Shown here: positions 52,678 through 62,270 of the stretch, in pieces
How positions within the stretch are numbered: position 1 is the first letter of the stretch
Layout: the number at the start of each line of letters is the position of its first letter
From: Actinomycetes bacterium
Lineage (GTDB): Bacteria > Actinomycetota > Actinomycetes > Actinomycetales > Dermabacteraceae
Direction of reading: 5' to 3'
DNA: 64,000 bases
NCBI GenBank assembly: GCA_023389045.1
Contig: JAEWEZ010000014.1
Location: forward strand, 1-64,000
Program-made: the position numbers and the translations under genes
The notes under the pieces: generated by a model
Databases searched by the model: none
Seen by the model: the letters and a program-made list of their open reading frames with translations, nothing else
What the model was told of the DNA's origin: nothing

Positions 52678-55293
52678 ATGCCGGTGACCCTGAGGCCCCT
52701 GCGCGCTGCAGCTGCGGCGGTGCCTGTTCTGCTGCTTGCGCTTGCGCAGCTGCTGCTGGGTGCTGCGCTGCCACCGAATGCTTACTCCCTTCCCACGCCC
52801 GAGGGACCCCACGCCACGGGCCTTAGCGTTACCGCAGGTCAACCCTTCATTTCAGGAGACCGCATCGGGGCCGAGAAAGCCGTCGGACCCTCCCTCACCG
52901 CCCCGGCCGCACCCGCCAAGCCCCGCCCCGGTCAAGCCCCGCCGATGGACCTGATCTCCATCACCCCGGTCGCGCTGACCCCCGGGGACACCCTCCAGGT
53001 GACGGTGAAGGTGACCAATACCTCCTCGCAGCCGCTCCCGGCACTCGTGCTCGAGCTCCGCACCCGCACCTCCCGGGTCACCGAACGCCACACCGTGAAG
53101 GGCTGGCGAGCGCAGACTCAGCCGGATCGGCACGGAGCGCCGGTGGCCACGAGTACGCCGGCACCCACTCTTGCACCGGGCGCCTCCGCACGCATGGCTG
53201 TCAGTGTTCCCGCTGATCAGCTGGGATATTCGACGGAGCCATACCTGTGGGGCACACGCCGCATCTCCATCACTCTCGCCTCCGAAGGCCAGGCTCTTCA
53301 TTCCCTGCGGACCTTTGTGGTCTGGCATCCGCAGGGGGTCACCCAGAAGATCCGTAGTTCCGTGCTCCTGCCCATCGCGGCACCGGATCCAGGGGCGGTG
53401 CTGTCGGATCGAAACGGTTTTGCCGAATCGGTGCGCTCGGGGCAGCTTGCGCAGTTGAAAACTGTCGCTCAGCGCCCGGATGTGGACTGGTGGCTTGATC
53501 CGTCCCTGCTGGATCCGCCACTGGTGGAGGCACCGGCCGACGGGACACCTGCTCCCGAGCAGCCGAACCCCTCCTCCCCACCGGCTGAACAGCCGACGGA
53601 CCAAGCAACGGAACCAGCCGCAGACCCGTCGGCCTCCGCCCCGACCACAGACCCGAGCGCCGACCCCAGCGGCACCCCGAGTGCGGACCCCAGCAGTTCG
53701 CCCTCTGCGAGCCCTGCCCCAACGGACGATCCGAGCGTGGCCCCGCGGATGGTGCCGGACCCCGTGGCCGCCTCCTTTGCGCGTGAACTCAGCGAAGCGG
53801 TGGGTCAGCGCACCGTGATCGCTACCCCCTATGCCCGCGCAGACCTGGTCTCCCTGCAGGCAGCAAAACGCACCGACCTGGCCGCACGCGCGCAGTCCGC
53901 CTCGCAGAAGGTCTGGAAACCCACGGGGATCACCCCACGCGCCACCGCCCTACAGGTCACCGGGCCGGAGGCTGATGCACGCGCCCTGCAGAGCGCCGCA
54001 GCCACGAGCGCCAATGCACTCGTCGTGCCCTCAAGCTCCCTGGTGCGTAACCTCGACAGCACCGTGACCCCAAGCTCAACCGCGCTGCTCACCAGCGGGA
54101 AAAAGCGCATTCCCGTGCTCGCCCCCGACCCGGAACTCTCTCACCGCTTCACCGAACTCTCCACCGGCCAGGACCCCGAGCTCACCGCACAAGAACTTCT
54201 TGCGCTCACCGCAACGATCGCCTCCGAGCACCGCTCCACCCCTCGCCACCTGCTCATCTCGCCTGAGCTCGGCACACAGGTCAACGCCGACACCGTCAAT
54301 GCCACCCTCGATGCTTTCGCAAAGGCCCCCTGGATCCAGCACGCCCCCACCGCCGCGCTCTTAGACGCCGCTGAGCAGGGCCACTGGAGCACCCGAATCT
54401 CGGAGGGGTCCGCTCAGCCCTACGCGATCGGAGAGATCACGGCAGAGCGTGCCCATCCCTCTCGGATCGACGGCGCCGGGAATGCCGAACACCTGGATCG
54501 GGCCAAGGCGCCTGCGCTGCTGCCCTCACAAAACCTCGATGCCATCGAGGCGACCACCCAAGACCTCGATGCCCTGCGCTCCGCAATGGCCGAGGACTCC
54601 GCCCTCGCTACGCCCCAGCGGCATCTGCTGGTGGCAACCTCCCGTCAATGGCGGGGCCGACCCGAGGCGATGAATGCGCACCAGAAGGCAGCTGCCCAGG
54701 CTGCACATGAACTCCACGAGGCCATCAGGGTGGTGCCAGCCTCCGGATACAACCTGATCGCCGACTCCGCCGGGGTGCCGATCACTGTCGAGAATCATCT
54801 CGACACTGCAGTAACGGTCACTCCCGTGGTTTCCAGTTCCCGGCCAATCGTGCACGTATCCCCGCTGAAACCGCTCACCGTTCCCCCGCAGGGGAAGGTT
54901 GATTTGACGGTGCCGGTTGAGGCGATCGCCGCCGGCACGGTGGAACTCTCCATGCATGTGAAGGGGCCCGACGGGGCGGTGCTGAGCGGCCCCGTGCAGG
55001 CACCGCTGACGGTGAATCCCGCATGGGAGAACTGGACGACGTTGGTCATCGTGGTCCTGATGACCCTGCTGGTGCTGGTTGGTGTGATGCGCGCCCGACG
55101 GGTGGGGTCGGACACTCGTGCGCCCGGTGTGAAACTTCCCGAAGATCCTGTGGAGCTAGCCCGCTCTGGGCGGTCTCTGCCGGTAGCGTGCCCTGATGCC
55201 GATGATTCCTCGGATCCCGCTGCCCCTCAGCACGGCAGCGACCCGAGCCCCACGGCTGCCCCTGATGTACCGGCCCGAAAGGACCCTTCATGA
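52678..55293 (+). CDS. Secreted/membrane DUF6049-type protein adjacent to murJ
   Basis: An 871-residue exported protein with a signal peptide (AAAAVPVLLLALAQLLLGAA). Beta-rich domains follow (DLISITPVALTPGDTLQVTVKVTNTSSQPL), then a long Pro/Ser/Ala/Asp linker at about 285-355. A large middle region (ERTVIATPYARADLVSL-type) resembles the glycosidase-like barrel described for this family. Another beta domain and one C-terminal helix (TTLVIVVLMTLLVLVGVMRARR) close the protein. Function unknown, but the family regularly sits between the CCA-adding enzyme and murJ and probably serves envelope growth. A -10-like TATAAC lies about 25 nt before the ATG. The stop overlaps murJ (ATGA). Confidence 0.8.
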   Translation: MPVTLRPLRAAAAAVPVLLLALAQLLLGAALPPNAYSLPTPEGPHATGLSVTAGQPFISGDRIGAEKAVGPSLTAPAAPAKPRPGQAPPMDLISITPVALTPGDTLQVTVKVTNTSSQPLPALVLELRTRTSRVTERHTVKGWRAQTQPDRHGAPVATSTPAPTLAPGASARMAVSVPADQLGYSTEPYLWGTRRISITLASEGQALHSLRTFVVWHPQGVTQKIRSSVLLPIAAPDPGAVLSDRNGFAESVRSGQLAQLKTVAQRPDVDWWLDPSLLDPPLVEAPADGTPAPEQPNPSSPPAEQPTDQATEPAADPSASAPTTDPSADPSGTPSADPSSSPSASPAPTDDPSVAPRMVPDPVAASFARELSEAVGQRTVIATPYARADLVSLQAAKRTDLAARAQSASQKVWKPTGITPRATALQVTGPEADARALQSAAATSANALVVPSSSLVRNLDSTVTPSSTALLTSGKKRIPVLAPDPELSHRFTELSTGQDPELTAQELLALTATIASEHRSTPRHLLISPELGTQVNADTVNATLDAFAKAPWIQHAPTAALLDAAEQGHWSTRISEGSAQPYAIGEITAERAHPSRIDGAGNAEHLDRAKAPALLPSQNLDAIEATTQDLDALRSAMAEDSALATPQRHLLVATSRQWRGRPEAMNAHQKAAAQAAHELHEAIRVVPASGYNLIADSAGVPITVENHLDTAVTVTPVVSSSRPIVHVSPLKPLTVPPQGKVDLTVPVEAIAAGTVELSMHVKGPDGAVLSGPVQAPLTVNPAWENWTTLVIVVLMTLLVLVGVMRARRVGSDTRAPGVKLPEDPVELARSGRSLPVACPDADDSSDPAAPQHGSDPSPTAAPDVPARKDPS

Positions 55294-57041
55294 CTACGGA
55301 GCTTCGTGTGCGGCATGTGCCACGCCACCGCCGCCCGGGGCTTCCCCGTCGGCACGGTTCCGGGCGTGCAGGAGTGCTGCGCAATAGCGCCGTGATGGCT
55401 TTCGCCTCGGTGATTTCCCGCCTTCTGGGTTTTGTACGGAACTTCCTGTTCGGTTCAATCCTGGCCGGCTCCATGTCGGCTGCTGCCAACGCCTACAGCG
55501 CGGCGAATACCCTGCCCAACACGATCTGGGTACTCGTCGGTGGCGGCACACTCAACGCGATCCTGGTGCCCGCCATCGTGCGGGCAATCAAAGCGAAAGA
55601 TCACGGCAGCGACTACATCTCACGCCTCATGACGCTGGTTGCCCTCGCCGGCGCTGTGCTGGTCGTGGCCTGCATGATTGCGGTTCCGGCTCTGATTCTG
55701 CTGACCAGCGGTGTGCTCCCACCCGCCACCTACGCTCTGGCCGTGCAGATGGGGCTTTGGATGGTCCCGCAGATCTTCTTCTTCGCGATGTACGTGATGT
55801 GCGGGCAGCTTCTGAACGCCCACGAGTCGTTCGGTCCCTTCCAGTGGGCGCCGGCGCTGAACAACCTCGTCGCGATCCTTGGAGCCGGTATCTTCCTCGG
55901 GATCTGGGGAACCAACGGTCTGCCTTCCCAGTGGACCCCCACGATGGTCCTCGCCCTGGCCGCCATCAACCTCTTGGGCTCCATCGCCCAGGTTCTCTTC
56001 CTTCTCTACTACGTGCGTTTGCTCGGGCTGAACCTGCGCCCGAAGTGGGGCTTCCGTGGGCTTGGCCTGGGCAAACTGTCGCGCCTGGGCATGTGGACCC
56101 TCGGCATGCTCGTACTCGGGCAGATCGGCCTGTGGGCTACCCGCTGGTCCACCGGTGGTGCGGTGAAAATGGCGGAGCATTACCGCGATCAGCCGGAGCT
56201 TGCCGCGCAGTACCCCGGTCTGCTGACGATCGAATGGGCCTTCCTGGCTTTCATGATTCCGCAGGGGATCATCGCGGTCTCGCTCGTCACCGCCGTTTTC
56301 CCGGGGATTTCGAGTGCCGCGGCCGACGGGAAACACGATCGGGCTCTACTCCGCTACGCCGAAACCAATCGCCTGCTCGCGGTGCCGATGGTGCTGTGCA
56401 CCGTTGTTTTTATGGCGCTTGCGGCGCCGATTATGTGGGTTATCGGTGGCGGCACCGGGCGCACCGCCGCTGAAGCCAATGGCACGGTGCTGGTCGCCTA
56501 CATGCTCGGCCTCGTGCCCTTCTCCGCCCTCTACCTGATTAAGCGGGTGTTCTACTCCTATGAGGATGCGCGCACTCCGTTCATGATGCAGATCCCGATC
56601 ATGCTGCTGCATTTAGCGGCGCTACCGGTGGTCTTGTTCTGGGTGGATCCGCGCTGGGCGACGGCCGCTGCAGCCGGTGCCGGCTCCCTATCGAATGTCG
56701 TTGCCTGGCTGATGGGGCTGTATATGTTGCGTCGGCATGCGCATAGCCTGGGTGCCCATCTCCCTCCGGCACGTGGAACCATCATCATGTTCACCAAGCT
56801 CAGCCTCATGGGAGCGGCAACCTGGGGTCTCGGTGTCCTCGCCGTATACCTGCTGGGCGATCTGTTCTGGGTGCACCGTCTGGTCGCGATCCTGCTGGGT
56901 GCAGTGGTGGGCGGCCTCATGACCGCCGTTTTCCTGGGCCTGGGATGGGTGGCACGGATCGATGAGTTGCAGGAGCTAGTGCGGATGGCACGCCGCCCTC
57001 TTCGCAAGCTCACCCGCCGCGGTGCCAGGAGCACTGCGTAG
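55290..57041 (+). CDS. murJ: Lipid II flippase MurJ
   Basis: A 583-residue MOP-superfamily membrane protein with about 14 hydrophobic segments. SVISRLLGFVRNFLFG at the N-terminus, AANAYSAANTLPNTIWVLVGGGTLNAILVPAIV and YLIKRVFYSYEDARTPFMMQI are MurJ signatures. It flips undecaprenyl-linked peptidoglycan precursor to the outer face. Unlike mycobacterial MviN, it ends shortly after the last helix (RRPLRKLTRRG) with no fused kinase-like region; that region is the next gene. Confidence 0.97.
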   Translation: MTTELRVRHVPRHRRPGLPRRHGSGRAGVLRNSAVMAFASVISRLLGFVRNFLFGSILAGSMSAAANAYSAANTLPNTIWVLVGGGTLNAILVPAIVRAIKAKDHGSDYISRLMTLVALAGAVLVVACMIAVPALILLTSGVLPPATYALAVQMGLWMVPQIFFFAMYVMCGQLLNAHESFGPFQWAPALNNLVAILGAGIFLGIWGTNGLPSQWTPTMVLALAAINLLGSIAQVLFLLYYVRLLGLNLRPKWGFRGLGLGKLSRLGMWTLGMLVLGQIGLWATRWSTGGAVKMAEHYRDQPELAAQYPGLLTIEWAFLAFMIPQGIIAVSLVTAVFPGISSAAADGKHDRALLRYAETNRLLAVPMVLCTVVFMALAAPIMWVIGGGTGRTAAEANGTVLVAYMLGLVPFSALYLIKRVFYSYEDARTPFMMQIPIMLLHLAALPVVLFWVDPRWATAAAAGAGSLSNVVAWLMGLYMLRRHAHSLGAHLPPARGTIIMFTKLSLMGAATWGLGVLAVYLLGDLFWVHRLVAILLGAVVGGLMTAVFLGLGWVARIDELQELVRMARRPLRKLTRRGARSTA

Positions 57042-57147
57042 CATGGTGCGACACGACCCGCAGGATGGAGGCCTGGTGCTTCTACCGTCCGGCGATGACG
57101 GACGCGGTAGAACCCACAGGGGGAAGACTGAGGAGTAAGGACGGTCT

Positions 57148-59616
57148 GTGAACACGAATCCGCACGACCAGCAGCTGCATGAGCGGTGGCGCCTTGAAGG
57201 GCGCATTCCGCTAGCTCAGACAGCACCGGGCGCACAGTGGATCCGCGCGCATTCCCTCAGCACGGGGGAACCCTGCGCGCTGTTCGTGGTGCACGGGGAG
57301 ACCGCGCTCGAAACCGCTGATGCGGCCCGTCGGGCTTTCCTGGTCGAAGACCCGCACCTTATGCCGATCGTTGACGTGGTGGTTCTGGATGACCCTCGGG
57401 AAAAGGGGCAGGGGGCCGACGGTGCATCGTCGGTGGTTCCGTCTACTCCCGGTGTGACGTCTGCGCCTGAGCAGGGTTCCTCGCCCCAGGATTCTTCCGG
57501 GGACTCTGCGCCCGCACCGACGACCGTTGTGGTGTACCCGATGCCGACGGTGCCGCCGCTGGCGGCCTTACTCAGCAAAGGACCCCTGCGCCCGGAGACT
57601 GCCCGTTCCGTGATCGGCGAGGCGGCGATGGGGTTGGAGGCGGCCCGCCGACGCGGGGTCCGGCACCAGTTCCTGGACTCCAACCGTGTCTTTGTGGATC
57701 TGGAAGCCGGCACCGTGCAGGTGCTGGGCGTTGGGGTCGAGGCGGCGTCGCATCCCGGGCTGGATCGCTCGGGAGCTGTGGCGTCCTTCCATGACACCTC
57801 GGCACTGGTCGCTCTCCTGTACCGCGCACTGACCGGTCGCGCCCCGCGTCAGAGCGAAGATGGAGAGGTTCCACGCGCTTCGACTATTGCTCCGCGTTCG
57901 GTTCCGCAGGACCTTGATGTGCTGTGCGATGCGGTGCTCAATGAGCGCGAGACGATGCCGGAAACGGCTCGCGAACTGGTGGCAGAACTGGAGCCGTGGC
58001 AGTCGATCCCGGTGACCCTGGAGGCCTATGACCCTCAGGATCAGACGAAAAACCAGCGGCCCACCGTCTCGCCCGACACGAACACGACGCACAGCTCGCG
58101 TACTGCCCGTTCTGTGACGACTTCTGCTGCAGTGGCAGCCGGAAGCGTGGGAGTCGCGGGCGTTGCGGGGGTCACGGGGGCTGCGGGAGTCGCGCCGGCG
58201 AACACCACGGCGGAAGCTGCGGTTCTTCCGTCCGGGGCAGATGACACGGTTCCCACCGCAACACAGCACCAGACTGATGAGACATCCCCGGCGCAGGCAG
58301 AGGGAGATATCAGCCCGGAAGCTCATGAGCGCAATGCCGCCCAGGCCCGTGAGCTGGTGGAAGATCTGCATCTGGATCAGAAGCGTGAAACCAGTTCCTT
58401 CCCCACTTCCCTCGATATGACCCTGCCCCGGCAGGCTGCACCCACATCGTCTGCTGCGTCGGAACCGTCAGAGCCCTCTGCGGTGGAGGAAGCGTCCGCC
58501 CCCTTGGCACCGGCCGTACCGGCTGCGCCCGCCGCGCCTACCGCGTCTGAGGCGCCCGCTGAGGCCCCGGCTTCCTCGGCCAGTGCCCCGTCGGCCCCGG
58601 CAGTCCAGCAGGAACCCACCCCACCCGCTGCACCCCGCGCTACCTCGCGGACACGCTCGGCCACGGGACCGGTTCCGGTTCTCGTTCCCGGCCGCGCCGA
58701 ACCGGTCTCTATAAGCGGCCCTGTGCAGGTCGGCGCGACCCCCGTCAGCCCGTCCGATGCAGCCGACAGCCCCGCTGCCAGCAGCGGTCCGATCGTGGTC
58801 CAGGGGCGTTCGCGCTCCTCCCTCGATACCGACGCACCCGAGACCAGCGCGTCGAACGGCTCCTGGTCCCGCGGATCCCTTCTGCGCGATGTTGTCAGTG
58901 TCGCCACCGACTCCGACACCACCGGCGGCACCTTCGCCATGGGGCCGCAGGAACCCGAAGCACGCAGCCGCCAGTCGCAGTGGATTCTGATCGGTGCCGC
59001 GCTCGTCGTCATCGCCGCCCTTATTTTCGCTGTCACCTCGATTACCTCCGGGCTCCGAGACCGCGTGGAAAACCCGCTAGCAACCACCAAAGCAACCCCG
59101 GCGCCAAGTGATTCACCCGTGCCGGAGGAAGCCAATACTTCCCAACCGCCGCAAACCTCGAAGCCAGCTCTTCCCGCCCCGAAGGTGGCAAGCATCGAAG
59201 GTTTCGAGCTCAACGCCCCAGACCCGGTGGATAACGCTGACCAAATTCCTCGGATAACCGACGGTGACCCCGGCACCTTCTGGTCCACTAAGCACTACAG
59301 CCGCTCCACCTTTGGTGGGTTGAAGGAAGCTGTGGGCCTGCGCATCAAGTTCGCCGAAAAGTCCATGCTGACCACCCTGGTCGTGACCACCGCCCGGAAC
59401 ACCGGCGGAACCATGGATCTGCACACGATCAACGCCGATGGAACCCCCGGCGAAATCATCGCCACCGGCTCTTTCGCCGGTGACGGCGAAGTGCGCCTGA
59501 AGCCGGATAAACCCGTGGAAACTGTCGGCGTGATCCTGATGATCAAAGATCTTCCGCCGGACTCCAAAGAAAACGGTCGTTTCCGCGCGCGCATCGCCGA
59601 AATCCGTGCCGAATGA
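57148..59616 (+). CDS. Membrane pseudokinase with extracellular discoidin-like domain (split MviN C-terminal half)
   Basis: An 822-residue single-pass protein. Residues 1-295 have a protein-kinase fold outline, but the catalytic HRD is replaced (GVRHQFLDSNRVFVD) and DFG is absent (LGVGVEAAS), so it should be inactive. A very long Ala/Pro/Ser linker (about 300-600) follows. After a transmembrane helix (WILIGAALVVIAALIFAV) comes an extracellular domain of about 150 residues starting VASIEGFELNAPDPVDNADQ, with ITDGDPGTFWSTKHY as in discoidin-like sugar-binding folds. Mycobacterial MviN carries the same pseudokinase, helix and outer-domain order fused to MurJ. GTG start with GAGGAG/AAGGAC upstream. 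Confidence 0.85.
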   Translation: MNTNPHDQQLHERWRLEGRIPLAQTAPGAQWIRAHSLSTGEPCALFVVHGETALETADAARRAFLVEDPHLMPIVDVVVLDDPREKGQGADGASSVVPSTPGVTSAPEQGSSPQDSSGDSAPAPTTVVVYPMPTVPPLAALLSKGPLRPETARSVIGEAAMGLEAARRRGVRHQFLDSNRVFVDLEAGTVQVLGVGVEAASHPGLDRSGAVASFHDTSALVALLYRALTGRAPRQSEDGEVPRASTIAPRSVPQDLDVLCDAVLNERETMPETARELVAELEPWQSIPVTLEAYDPQDQTKNQRPTVSPDTNTTHSSRTARSVTTSAAVAAGSVGVAGVAGVTGAAGVAPANTTAEAAVLPSGADDTVPTATQHQTDETSPAQAEGDISPEAHERNAAQARELVEDLHLDQKRETSSFPTSLDMTLPRQAAPTSSAASEPSEPSAVEEASAPLAPAVPAAPAAPTASEAPAEAPASSASAPSAPAVQQEPTPPAAPRATSRTRSATGPVPVLVPGRAEPVSISGPVQVGATPVSPSDAADSPAASSGPIVVQGRSRSSLDTDAPETSASNGSWSRGSLLRDVVSVATDSDTTGGTFAMGPQEPEARSRQSQWILIGAALVVIAALIFAVTSITSGLRDRVENPLATTKATPAPSDSPVPEEANTSQPPQTSKPALPAPKVASIEGFELNAPDPVDNADQIPRITDGDPGTFWSTKHYSRSTFGGLKEAVGLRIKFAEKSMLTTLVVTTARNTGGTMDLHTINADGTPGEIIATGSFAGDGEVRLKPDKPVETVGVILMIKDLPPDSKENGRFRARIAEIRAE

Positions 59617-59623
59617 GCAGGCC

Positions 59624-60172
59624 ATGAGCAAGAATCGTGCCTCCTTTGACAGCGGTCGCCGCGGCCTGCGGATGCCAACGATCATCGGTATCCCGCTCCA
59701 TATGATCATCGCCGCTGTCGCGATCGCGATTCTTCTGGGCACGCTTCTCTCCTACGCGCTGAATGCAGCCACCACCATGCACTCAGACCTCACCGGAACA
59801 ACGATCGGCGACGGTGCCCCCGGCAAAAACGCCTCGGGGCTCACGGTGATTACTGAAGCGACGCTGGGCCCCGAGGTGCAGCGTCTGATCGAAGACGGAA
59901 CCACCGCACCGCTTGCACCCTTTGATGCAGCCCGCTGCCTCCAGCAGCAAGGGATCACCGATCCCGTGCTCATCATGGAAGAAGTGGCCTGGGGAGGGAA
60001 CGAAACTCCCGGCTGGCTGCTCGTGCACGGGCCGGTTGACCGTGACACGATCCGCGCGGCTGGCGGGATCGTCTCCGCCACGGTCGTGACAGCAACCTGC
60101 GGCGCGGAAAGCAACACCACGCCAGCCTCCGCGCGGCTGTGGTCTGGCTCCGTCATGATCGGAGGAATCTAA
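59624..60172 (+). CDS. Small single-pass membrane protein of unknown function
   Basis: A 182-residue protein starting 7 nt after the pseudokinase stop. A basic N-terminus (NRASFDSGRRGLRMPTIIG) is followed by one transmembrane helix (HMIIAAVAIAILLGTLLSYAL) and an outer domain with two Cys (AARCLQQQG, TATCGAES) that could form a disulfide. I do not recognise the family. Operon position suggests a role with MurJ or the pseudokinase. An in-frame GTG at 59606 would overlap the previous gene. Confidence 0.75.
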   Translation: MSKNRASFDSGRRGLRMPTIIGIPLHMIIAAVAIAILLGTLLSYALNAATTMHSDLTGTTIGDGAPGKNASGLTVITEATLGPEVQRLIEDGTTAPLAPFDAARCLQQQGITDPVLIMEEVAWGGNETPGWLLVHGPVDRDTIRAAGGIVSATVVTATCGAESNTTPASARLWSGSVMIGGI

Positions 60173-60338
60173 GGGTCAATGGCCCGCACGTGAACAGCCC
60201 GAATGTGCACAACACGCACCAGCGATCCTTACCCTCGACGACACACCACCCTCGACCTGACTCTTACCAGACTGTGAACCATTGCCGCACCGCTGCGGCG
60301 CCCCCTGTGGCATGACCCAACGGAAGGACCCCCAGACG

Positions 60339-61427
60339 ATGTCCGATCAGCCCATCCAGGCCCTCAATATCCTTGGCGGCAGCTTCGGCGCCGACAGCAG
60401 CGAGACCACTCCCGCCACCGCCCCCGCGGCGGCCCCGGAGGCTGCGGAAGAGGAAACCGTGCACGAGGTCGTGATTATCGGCTCGGGCCCGGCCGGCTAC
60501 ACCGCCGCGATCTACGCGGCACGCGCCGAAATGAAGCCCGTCGTCATCGCCGGCGCGCTCGACGCCGGTGGCGCACTGATGACCACCACCGAGGTGGAGA
60601 ACTTCCCCGGATTCGCCGAGGGTATCCAGGGGCCGGAACTGATGGGCACGATGCAGGAGCAAGCCGAGCGCTTCGGCACCGAGATTGTGTTCGACGATGC
60701 CGCCTCCGTGGAGCTCGCCGGGGACGTGAAGACCGTGACCCTCACCGACGGGACCGTGTACCGCGCCAAGGCCGTGATCATCGCGACCGGTTCGGCCTAC
60801 CGCAAGCTCGGCGCTGAGGGTGAGGAGCGTCTGAGCGGCAAGGGCGTGTCCTGGTGCGCCACCTGTGACGGGTTCTTCTTCAAGGACCAGCCAATCGTGG
60901 TTGTGGGTGGCGGTGACTCCGCCGTGGAGGAGGCCACCTTCCTCACCCGTTACGCCACTCAGGTCACCCTCGTGCACCGCCGCGATGAACTGCGCGCCTC
61001 CAAGATCATGGCGCGTCGCGCGCAGGCCGATCCGAAGCTCGACTTTGCGTGGAACAGCGAAATCGCCTCGATCAACGGGGATGAGAAGGTCGAATCGGTG
61101 ACCCTGCGCGACACGGTGACCGGGGAAGAGCGCACTCTGGCCACCTCGGCTGTTTTTGAGGCTATCGGTCACGTTCCGCGCTCGGATCTCTTCCGTGACC
61201 AGGTGGAGCTCGACGAGCAGGGGTATGTGGTGGTGAAGGGCCGCTCGACCTACACCTCGGTGCCGGGTGTGTTCGCAGCGGGCGACGTGGTGGACCACAC
61301 CTACCGTCAGGCGATTACTGCGGCCGGGTCCGGCTGCCAGGCGGCACTGGATGCGGAGCGCTGGCTCGCCGACCAGGCTGCTGGGATCCCGACGGGGGCG
61401 TCTGAGGAGGATGCCGCCGAGCAGTGA
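60339..61427 (+). CDS. trxB: Thioredoxin reductase
   Basis: A 362-residue flavoprotein that reduces thioredoxin with NADPH. FAD site [22 protein letters not shown], redox pair WCATCDG (Cys173, Cys176), NADPH site [16 protein letters not shown] followed by [11 protein letters not shown], and the C-terminal FAD block [23 protein letters not shown]. An N-terminal extension of about 45 residues, Ala/Pro/Glu rich, precedes the core and is unusual. ATG at 60339 has GGAAGGA upstream. Confidence 0.97.
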   Translation: MSDQPIQALNILGGSFGADSSETTPATAPAAAPEAAEEETVHEVVIIGSGPAGYTAAIYAARAEMKPVVIAGALDAGGALMTTTEVENFPGFAEGIQGPELMGTMQEQAERFGTEIVFDDAASVELAGDVKTVTLTDGTVYRAKAVIIATGSAYRKLGAEGEERLSGKGVSWCATCDGFFFKDQPIVVVGGGDSAVEEATFLTRYATQVTLVHRRDELRASKIMARRAQADPKLDFAWNSEIASINGDEKVESVTLRDTVTGEERTLATSAVFEAIGHVPRSDLFRDQVELDEQGYVVVKGRSTYTSVPGVFAAGDVVDHTYRQAITAAGSGCQAALDAERWLADQAAGIPTGASEEDAAEQ

Positions 61428-61884
61428 GCTCGCAGTCGTGAACACGATGCAGGAGTTCCCCGACGGATGGGCGACGGGCCGTACGGGCCTTGACCGCAGC
61501 TCGCCTACCCTCTCCTGCCTGCTCGGTTTATGGGCACCGTGGTGCGCTCCTTCGCGGCCTCTGCCCACCCTTTTGGCAGAGCTCTCTCGACGCTGGGGCG
61601 GCGCCCGTCGCGTCTGTGCCGTGGAATCACCGGATGTGGGACTGTTAGACGCTCTCGGTATCGACAGTTTGCCCGCCTGGGTGCTCCTAGAAGCGCGGGC
61701 TCAGGGCGAGTCCACCGTTGTTGGGGAGAGGGATGCTCCGCTTCCCGACGGAGGTGGCTCGCTGTCTCAAGTCGCATCTCTTCCGCATGTGCCGCCGGGG
61801 TGGGAGTGGTCGGTGGCCCGCTTGGTGACGGGTGCGCGGCCGAAGCATGAGATCGACGCTTTATTTGGACCTGGGGCGCTCTGA
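61411..61884 (+). CDS. Thioredoxin-like protein with CAPS active site
   Basis: A protein of up to 157 residues in the position where trxA normally follows trx[28 protein letters not shown] reproduces the thioredoxin active-site helix, but the second Cys is Ser (Cys45-Ala-Pro-Ser48). [13 protein letters not shown] provides the cis-Pro loop, and about 60 extra residues follow. A CxxS protein can form mixed disulfides but not act as an ordinary dithiol reductant. The start is unsettled: ATG 61411 (overlaps trxB, GGAGG too close), GTG 61438 or ATG 61447. Confidence 0.75.
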   Translation: MPPSSELAVVNTMQEFPDGWATGRTGLDRSSPTLSCLLGLWAPWCAPSRPLPTLLAELSRRWGGARRVCAVESPDVGLLDALGIDSLPAWVLLEARAQGESTVVGERDAPLPDGGGSLSQVASLPHVPPGWEWSVARLVTGARPKHEIDALFGPGAL

Positions 61885-61992
61885 GCCGCCTGTGTTCGCG
61901 GGTGTGGAGGCCGACGGGGGCGGTCGAGAGTGCGCTTGAAGGTCTTCCGTCAAGTGAGCGCGTACAAAGCCGGGCAACGTGCACGAACAGCC

Positions 61993-62245
61993 TTCTCCAC
62001 ATCTGTATCCACAAGGTTCTCCACCGTCTGTGGCGCGTTATTCACAGGCTTATCCACAATCGATTGTGAATGCCTCTGGGTGAGATGTTGTGCATTTCGC
62101 GCCTGTGGCGCGGCGGTGGCCTGGCCTTATAGGCACCTGTATGGTTTCTGTTGCGGTAGCAAATACCTGTAGGTAAGGCAAGCCCTATCTACTCGTTGTG
62201 GCTTCTAGCGCATCATGTCCACAAACTTACGCACACTGTGCATAA
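61993..62245. other. Cluster of DnaA-box-like sequences (candidate oriC segment)
   Basis: TTATCCACA is perfect at 62050-62058. One-mismatch relatives are TTCTCCACA 61993-62001, GTATCCACA 62005-62013, TTATTCACA 62038-62046, ATGTCCACA 62215-62223, and TGTGCATAA (reverse) 62237-62245. The density is far above the rest of the window. Confidence 0.65.
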
Positions 62246-62254
62246 GCGCTCTGA

Positions 62255-62270
62255 TGCTCCACATGAAACA
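62255..62270. other. parS-like site 1
   Basis: TGCTCCACATGAAACA matches the ParB-binding consensus TGTTTCACGTGAAACA at 13 of 16 positions; the right half is intact. Confidence 0.55.

Noticed and set aside
60165..60190. GGAAT reminiscent of a SigR -35 element ahead of trxB
   Set aside because: No GTT at the required 18-nt spacing, so a redox-sigma promoter is not supported.
62169..62187. DtxR/IdeR iron-box-like sequence TAGGTAAGGCAAGCCCTAT
   Set aside because: About 13 of 19 matches only, and no gene follows within reach.
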